A stretch of DNA of 64,000 bases from Cedecea selenatireducens (GTDB lineage Bacteria; Pseudomonadota; Gammaproteobacteria; Enterobacterales; Enterobacteriaceae): assembly GCF_042138895.1 (NCBI RefSeq), contig NZ_JBHIKW010000008.1:1-64000 (forward strand), read 5' to 3'. Made by a program: the position numbers and the translations under genes. The notes beneath the pieces were generated by a model. That model had not been told where the DNA came from, ran no database searches, and saw nothing but the letters and a program-made list of their open reading frames with translations. Positions 59,714-64,000 of this stretch are shown in pieces (position 1 is the stretch's first letter; every line of letters starts with the position of its first letter).

Positions 59714-60442
59714 TTAAGCTTCACTTTCCCAGGCATGGGGCGCAAACAAATAGCCTTTATTGCGTACGGTTTTAATGCGGAAAGGCTCAGTGGCGTTATC
59801 AAGCAGCTTTTTACGCAGGCGAGAAATGGCCACGTCCACGCTGCGATCCATCCCATCGTAGGTCACGCCACGTAGATTTTTCAACAGAGCGTCACGGTCC
59901 ATTATCTGGCCCGCGTGCGTTGCCAGTTCCCACAGCAGATCGAAATCGGCCGTCGACAGCACGACGTTTTCATCACCAAGCGTTACCTGGCGGTTGAGCG
60001 GGTCGATACAAAGCGTGCCAAAACGAATGGCTTTGTGCGGCTTGAGGTTACTGGCGGTGGTGTCAGCCGTTTGTTGGGCTGAAACGCGTTGGCGCAAATG
60101 CAGTCGCAACCGTGCCAGGAGCACGGCAGGCGGCGTTGTTTTCAAAATATAGTCATTAGCACCCATCTCAAGCGAGAGAATATGGTTCATATCACTGTCT
60201 AATGAGGTCAGCAAAACAATCGGGCCATCCCACTGTGGGCGCAAATCCCGACACAGCGTCATCCCGTCTTTTCCCGGGAGCATAATATCAAGCAGGACCA
60301 GGTCCGGCTGCTGTTGCTGGATAACCGCCTCGGCGCGATCGCCGCGTGTTTCAACAATAACGTCAATGTCGTGTTTCCCGAGATAGGCGGCAATCAGGCT
60401 ACCGACTTCCGGGTCGTCTTCCACGTAAACTATTTTGCTCAT
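59714..60442 (-). CDS. rstA: Response regulator RstA
   Basis: This OmpR/PhoB-family regulator has 242 residues. The receiver domain has phospho-acceptor D52 in LLDIMLPGKDG and acidic E8-D9-D10 residues. The C-terminal winged helix carries the RGVTYDGMDRSVDVAISRLR recognition region. In Salmonella and E. coli it is under PhoP control. The intrinsic hairpin just after its stop means rstA is probably monocistronic here. Confidence 0.97.
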   Translation of the reverse strand: MSKIVYVEDDPEVGSLIAAYLGKHDIDVIVETRGDRAEAVIQQQQPDLVLLDIMLPGKDGMTLCRDLRPQWDGPIVLLTSLDSDMNHILSLEMGANDYILKTTPPAVLLARLRLHLRQRVSAQQTADTTASNLKPHKAIRFGTLCIDPLNRQVTLGDENVVLSTADFDLLWELATHAGQIMDRDALLKNLRGVTYDGMDRSVDVAISRLRKKLLDNATEPFRIKTVRNKGYLFAPHAWESEA

Positions 60443-60519
60443 AATCCGCCGCGTCGGCTGTTAAAAATTTAACATACAATGATGCAATAGATTACACCAT
60501 TAATGGTTGGTAAACAGCG

Positions 60520-61236
60520 TTAGCGTAGGTGGCGTCCACCGTCCACGGCGTGGCTTCTGCCGGTGACATAGCGGCTGGCCAGCAGGTACTCAACGAGGCT
60601 GACAATCTCTTGTTCGCCTGGCGCGATCTTCATTAGCGATTTATTCAGCGAGCGCTGACGATAGTCTGCATCGTCTCCGGCGTTAAACATGATTAGCGCC
60701 GGCGCGATGGCGTTGACCTTGACTTCGGGAGCCAGCTTCGAGGCAAACGAAAGCGTCATGTTTTCAAGTGCGGCTTTGCTGGCGGCGTAGGCAATATACT
60801 TATCGTTGCCGCGCTCAGCGACGTAATCGGTGAGGTGAATAATATCGCTCCCCGCCTGTCCGTGGCCGCGCAGCAATGTTTCAAGCTCGTGGTTAAGCAA
60901 GTAGGGGGCCGCAACGTGGATCTGCATCATTGCCTGCAATGTATCGCCGAGCGCGGTGTCGCGACTCTCCGGCTGCCATTCACTGGCATTATGAATGAGG
61001 GCTCGCAGCGAAGGCGTAAGCGACTTCACTCTTGCGGCGAATTCAAGGATGCCTTCATTGCTCGAAAAATCAGCGTGAAGGCAAACGGCCCCTGCCTGTT
61101 CGAGCATGTCGACGGCAGAATACCGCGTGCGGTAGCTAATGATTAATGGCTGAGACTTAGCCAGAAAATGCTGAGCCAGCGCCAGGCCAATACGTTGCCC
61201 GGCACCGGTGATAAGAATTGGACGATTAATAGTCAT
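60520..61236 (-). CDS. folM: Dihydromonapterin reductase FolM
   Basis: This short-chain dehydrogenase of 238 residues reduces dihydromonapterin to tetrahydromonapterin, and dihydrofolate weakly. The cofactor motif is ILITGAGQRIGLALAQHF and the catalytic YxxxK is YAASKAALENM. The C-terminal RSHAVDGGRHLR matches E. coli FolM. It precedes ydgI in the chromosome order of E. coli. Confidence 0.96.
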   Translation of the reverse strand: MTINRPILITGAGQRIGLALAQHFLAKSQPLIISYRTRYSAVDMLEQAGAVCLHADFSSNEGILEFAARVKSLTPSLRALIHNASEWQPESRDTALGDTLQAMMQIHVAAPYLLNHELETLLRGHGQAGSDIIHLTDYVAERGNDKYIAYAASKAALENMTLSFASKLAPEVKVNAIAPALIMFNAGDDADYRQRSLNKSLMKIAPGEQEIVSLVEYLLASRYVTGRSHAVDGGRHLR

Positions 61237-61274
61237 GCTCCCCTAATCTACATCGCGGCCGGGGAGGGTGTCGA

Positions 61275-62657
61275 TTAGCCCACCAGCATCCAGGTCGCCG
61301 GAAATGCTGCCAGCAGCATCAGGCCAATAATGGTTCTTTCTTTTAAATTTAGCGACTTTTCGTGCGTATGGGTATGACGCGCGTAAAGAAACACTAATAA
61401 TCCAGGGGCATACAGCACCACCGAGAGCAGCAGATGCATCGGCCCTGACGCGTAAAGGAGCCACAGGCCGTAAAGACAGGCCCCGATGCCAATCGCCTTA
61501 TGCAGCGGACGAGTGGCGATTTTGAGCAGATAAGCACCGACCAGGAAATAAGGCACCAGAATCATTTCTGAAGCAATGGTCAGCAGCGTGTTGTAGTCAG
61601 ACCCGGTGAGCCAGATCAGCACCAGGCACACCTGCACGCTGATATTCGTGAGCCAAAGGGAGGCCGACGGGGCGTTATTTTTATTCTGTCGAGCGAACAT
61701 TCCCGGGAAGGCTTTATGGGTCGCCGCCAGAAGTGGCACCTCAGCCGCCATAATCGTCCAGCTCAGGTACGCGCCGCATACCGAGACAATCAGCCCGGCA
61801 GCGATAATGACTTCGCCCCATGGCCCCATCATTTCAACCATCAGGCCGGCCATCGACGGGTTACGCATTGCCGCCAGTTCAGGGCGAGCCACAACGCCAA
61901 GCGAAAGCAGCGTGACCAGCAGATAGACGCTCAGCGCGGCAACCACCGCCAGCAGCGTTGCCCTACCAACATCCTTTTTATTTCGCGCACGTGCGGATAC
62001 CACAACCGCACCTTCCACGCCGATAAACACCCACAGGGTGATAAGCATGGTATTTTTCACCTGCTCCCAAACGGGAACGCCAAGCTTGATGCCGGTGAAA
62101 TCGAGGGAGAAGGTCGAGAGTTTAAAGCCTATGGCCGCCAGCACCACGAACATCCCTAAAGGCAGCAGCTTAGCCAGCGTAGCGACCAGGTTGATGCTGG
62201 CCGCCGTCTGTACGCCTCGCAGAACCAGCCAGTGCACCATCCATAACAGCACGGAGGCACCGACGATCGACTGCCATGTATTACCGTCGCCAAACAGGCG
62301 CAGTTCCGGCGTGTCGGTAAAGAAACTCAGCGCCGAGAAGACAATCACCAGGTAAGACACGTTGGCTATCACCGCGCAGAGCCAGTAACCCCAGGCGGAG
62401 AAAAAGCCGATTAACTCGCCAAAGCCTTCGCGCGCGTAGGTGAATATTCCACCATCAAGATCGGGGCGCAGTCGGGTAAGTACCAGCATCGCCACAGCCA
62501 GTAAAAGAATACCAACGCCAGTGATCGCCCAGCCGATCAGTAACGCTGCCGGACTCGCTACGCTTGCCATATTCTGCGGCAGGCTGAATACGCCAGCGCC
62601 GAGCATGGAGCTTAATACCAGCGCGGTTAGCGCTGCGAGGCCAAGTTTCTTTTCCAT
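61275..62657 (-). CDS. ydgI: APC-family amino acid antiporter YdgI (ArcD-like)
   Basis: The inner-membrane transporter of 460 residues has about 12 helices and is of the basic amino acid/polyamine antiporter family (arginine/ornithine type). The LSSMLGAGVFSLPQNMA and ILGTLVE-like FIGVEGAVVVSARARNKKDVG blocks are conserved and the length equals E. coli YdgI. The exact exchange partners are unproven. Confidence 0.95.
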   Translation of the reverse strand: MEKKLGLAALTALVLSSMLGAGVFSLPQNMASVASPAALLIGWAITGVGILLLAVAMLVLTRLRPDLDGGIFTYAREGFGELIGFFSAWGYWLCAVIANVSYLVIVFSALSFFTDTPELRLFGDGNTWQSIVGASVLLWMVHWLVLRGVQTAASINLVATLAKLLPLGMFVVLAAIGFKLSTFSLDFTGIKLGVPVWEQVKNTMLITLWVFIGVEGAVVVSARARNKKDVGRATLLAVVAALSVYLLVTLLSLGVVARPELAAMRNPSMAGLMVEMMGPWGEVIIAAGLIVSVCGAYLSWTIMAAEVPLLAATHKAFPGMFARQNKNNAPSASLWLTNISVQVCLVLIWLTGSDYNTLLTIASEMILVPYFLVGAYLLKIATRPLHKAIGIGACLYGLWLLYASGPMHLLLSVVLYAPGLLVFLYARHTHTHEKSLNLKERTIIGLMLLAAFPATWMLVG

Positions 62658-62801
62658 AGGTATCCTGTTGAGGTCGGAAAGGATCCCGCATAATTATTTT
62701 GCTTTTTCGCATATAAATGGAGGATCGCTCTAAGGCGCGGGATTTTACGGAGTGTGCACACTGCTTGCAATGCGCGTGGTGCGATAAAATGACTTGAGTG
62801 C

Positions 62802-62826
62802 AAAAAAAAAGGCAGCGTAAGCTGCC
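62802..62826 (-). terminator. ydgH terminator, distal copy
   Basis: On the minus strand GGCAGC-TTAC-GCTGCC is followed by nine T, a strong intrinsic terminator. Confidence 0.88.
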
Positions 62827-62917
62827 CTTTCATGACTGAGATGATTCATTGCCCTTCAAAAAACTTACATTTTTTAAATAAAAACAATGAATTACATTCT
62901 GTGATTTACTTGCCTTC

Positions 62918-62948
62918 AAACAAAGGCAGCGTAAGCTGCCCTTGCATT
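62918..62948 (-). terminator. ydgH terminator, proximal duplicate
   Basis: The same GGCAGCGTAAGCTGCC hairpin occurs 114 bp closer to ydgH, with a shorter T-rich tail on the minus strand (TTTGTTTG). The two form tandem terminators that arose by local duplication. Confidence 0.7.
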
Positions 62949-62959
62949 GATGGTGTATC

Positions 62960-63904
62960 TTATTTAAACAGGTCAGCGCTAACGGTTAAGTTGTTGCCAC
63001 GTTCCTGCCACTGGCGGGTGACGTGGTAGAACTTAGCCCCTTTAGCTGCCGCACGCTTCGCCACCTGGTAGGAGACGTCGGTCATGCTGCTGAAGTTGCC
63101 GGTGAACTTGATGCTGTCAAACGGTACCATCTGGGCAGCCGTAATCTTATTCACTTCCTGAACTTTGGTGCCGTCAGGTAACGTTACGGTGTAGCGCGTA
63201 CCCTGTGAAGATTGCGTTTCGAAGAAACGGCCAACGTCAGAGGACGGGGTTTCAGAGGAAGCAACGCCCGGAATTTCCACGTTCTTCGCGGCTGCGCCGC
63301 CCGCAGCTAACGCGGCTTTGCCCGCTTCGGAATTGGCCGGCAGCAGGTCCGGGCTCTGAACAACACGTTTTTTAGCATCCGCTTTATAAATAAAGGCGGT
63401 TACGCGCTGGTTGCCGCCCTGGTTGGTATCAACCTGGCGTACGATGAAGAAGGACGCGGCACCTTTGTCACGCGCGGCTTTAGTGATCGCGTCGTTGACA
63501 TCGGGCTGGGTACGGAAGAAGCCCTGAACGGTCACCGTATCAAAAGGTTCAAGCTTATAGGCCTGATCCTTCGGCAGTTCCATCAAGCCGTTGATGACAC
63601 GATTTTTAGGCGCATCGGCTTTAGCGGCATCATTTTTATAAACGTCAGCCACGACGCGGGAGTTACCGCTTTCGCCCATTGCGCTGGTGTCCAGCACGTA
63701 GAATGAAGCGGCGCCTATGGCATCTGCGCGGCGAGAAACGGCAGCAACAGCGTCGCCGATAGCATTAAAACGGCCCGTTACGGTAATACGATCGTACGGC
63801 TTAAGTGCGGCCGCCTGCTCTGGGGTCAGTTCGGTCGCCGCCTGAGCGGACAGCGAAGTCACGGAAATAAGAGCCGACGCCAGAAGGGTGTTCTTGAGAT
63901 TCAT
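62960..63904 (-). CDS. ydgH: DUF1471 periplasmic protein YdgH
   Basis: The 314-residue secreted protein has a signal peptide (ends SLSAQA) and three DUF1471/BhsA-McbA-like modules, each with a YDRITVTGRF, FDTVTVQGFF or FDSIKFTGNF strand and a conserved AxxKGAxxFxV helix-strand (about 30-105, 110-180 and 250-314). Linkers are Ala/Lys-rich. In E. coli the protein is implicated in envelope/phospholipid homeostasis. The length equals E. coli YdgH. Confidence 0.95.
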   Translation of the reverse strand: MNLKNTLLASALISVTSLSAQAATELTPEQAAALKPYDRITVTGRFNAIGDAVAAVSRRADAIGAASFYVLDTSAMGESGNSRVVADVYKNDAAKADAPKNRVINGLMELPKDQAYKLEPFDTVTVQGFFRTQPDVNDAITKAARDKGAASFFIVRQVDTNQGGNQRVTAFIYKADAKKRVVQSPDLLPANSEAGKAALAAGGAAAKNVEIPGVASSETPSSDVGRFFETQSSQGTRYTVTLPDGTKVQEVNKITAAQMVPFDSIKFTGNFSSMTDVSYQVAKRAAAKGAKFYHVTRQWQERGNNLTVSADLFK

Positions 63905-64000
63905 AAAAATAATCCTTCGCCTTGCGCAAAATGAGTACTAGTACTGCGTTCTCTGATAAAGACCGATTAGTCGCCGATTATGGCTTGAAATAACGTCCTT

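Noticed and set aside
60480..60520. PhoP box upstream of rstA
   Set aside because: Only one half-site (TGTTTA on the minus strand) is good; the second half is poor, so it was not listed.

Overview
The window is a stretch of enterobacterial chromosome. Nearly every backbone gene and its order match the E. coli / Salmonella replication-terminus region: rnt-gloA-nemA-nemR, ydhL-ydhF, ydhKJI / slyA, slyB / anmK-mliC-pdxH-tyrS-pdxY, gstA-dtpA-nth-rsxEGDCBA-ydgK-cnu, ydgJ, add, malYX / malI, ydgA-manA, fumA-fumC, tus, rstB-rstA, folM-ydgI-ydgH. A tus gene with a Ter-like site beside it fixes the location in the terminus domain. Family Enterobacteriaceae is safe. The extra genes suggest an environmental genus such as Cedecea or an Enterobacter relative, but the genus cannot be fixed from this sequence alone.

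Layout. 1-2990 is an accessory segment. It holds the 3' part of an intimin/invasin-like adhesin with near-identical Ig-like repeats and a lectin-like C-terminal domain, a small cysteine-rich secreted protein, a nested inverted-repeat element and a decayed IS4-family transposase. 2990-12811 is backbone, interrupted by an extra lipid A phosphoethanolamine transferase gene (6077-7705). 13032-20565 is an eight-gene plus-strand operon inserted between slyA and slyB. It encodes two flavin monooxygenases, an M20 amidohydrolase, a GNAT acetyltransferase and an ABC importer with two binding proteins. Its gene content matches the Bacillus subtilis ytm/yxe S-substituted-cysteine salvage operons. 20610-37309 is backbone; a 173-bp MITE-like repeat lies between pdxY and gstA. 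37345-40337 is an unusual secretion pair: an ShlB/FhaC-type outer-membrane transporter and a glycine-rich, collagen-like lipoprotein. It is followed by a YfeH-type transporter gene. 42919-46237 holds a GNAT gene remnant, a POT-like transporter without the ExxER motif, and a CehA-type PHP hydrolase. 46369-63904 is backbone, except that a small exported protein encoded on the opposite strand separates rstA from rstB.

How the parts work together. nemR-nemA-gloA is an electrophile detoxification unit; two NemR-type palindromes flank nemR. slyA carries a consensus SlyA operator in its own promoter and lies divergent to the ydhIJK efflux genes. malI is divergent to malXY, with two identical 12-bp operators between them. 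rsxABCDGE encodes the membrane electron-transfer complex that keeps SoxR reduced. The strongest candidates for new biology are the S-alkylcysteine-type operon with a 38-bp palindrome over its first start codon, the lipoprotein/ShlB pair with an internal terminator, the extra EptA-like enzyme with a PmrA-like box, and the split rstA/rstB locus.

No tRNA, rRNA or CRISPR array was seen.
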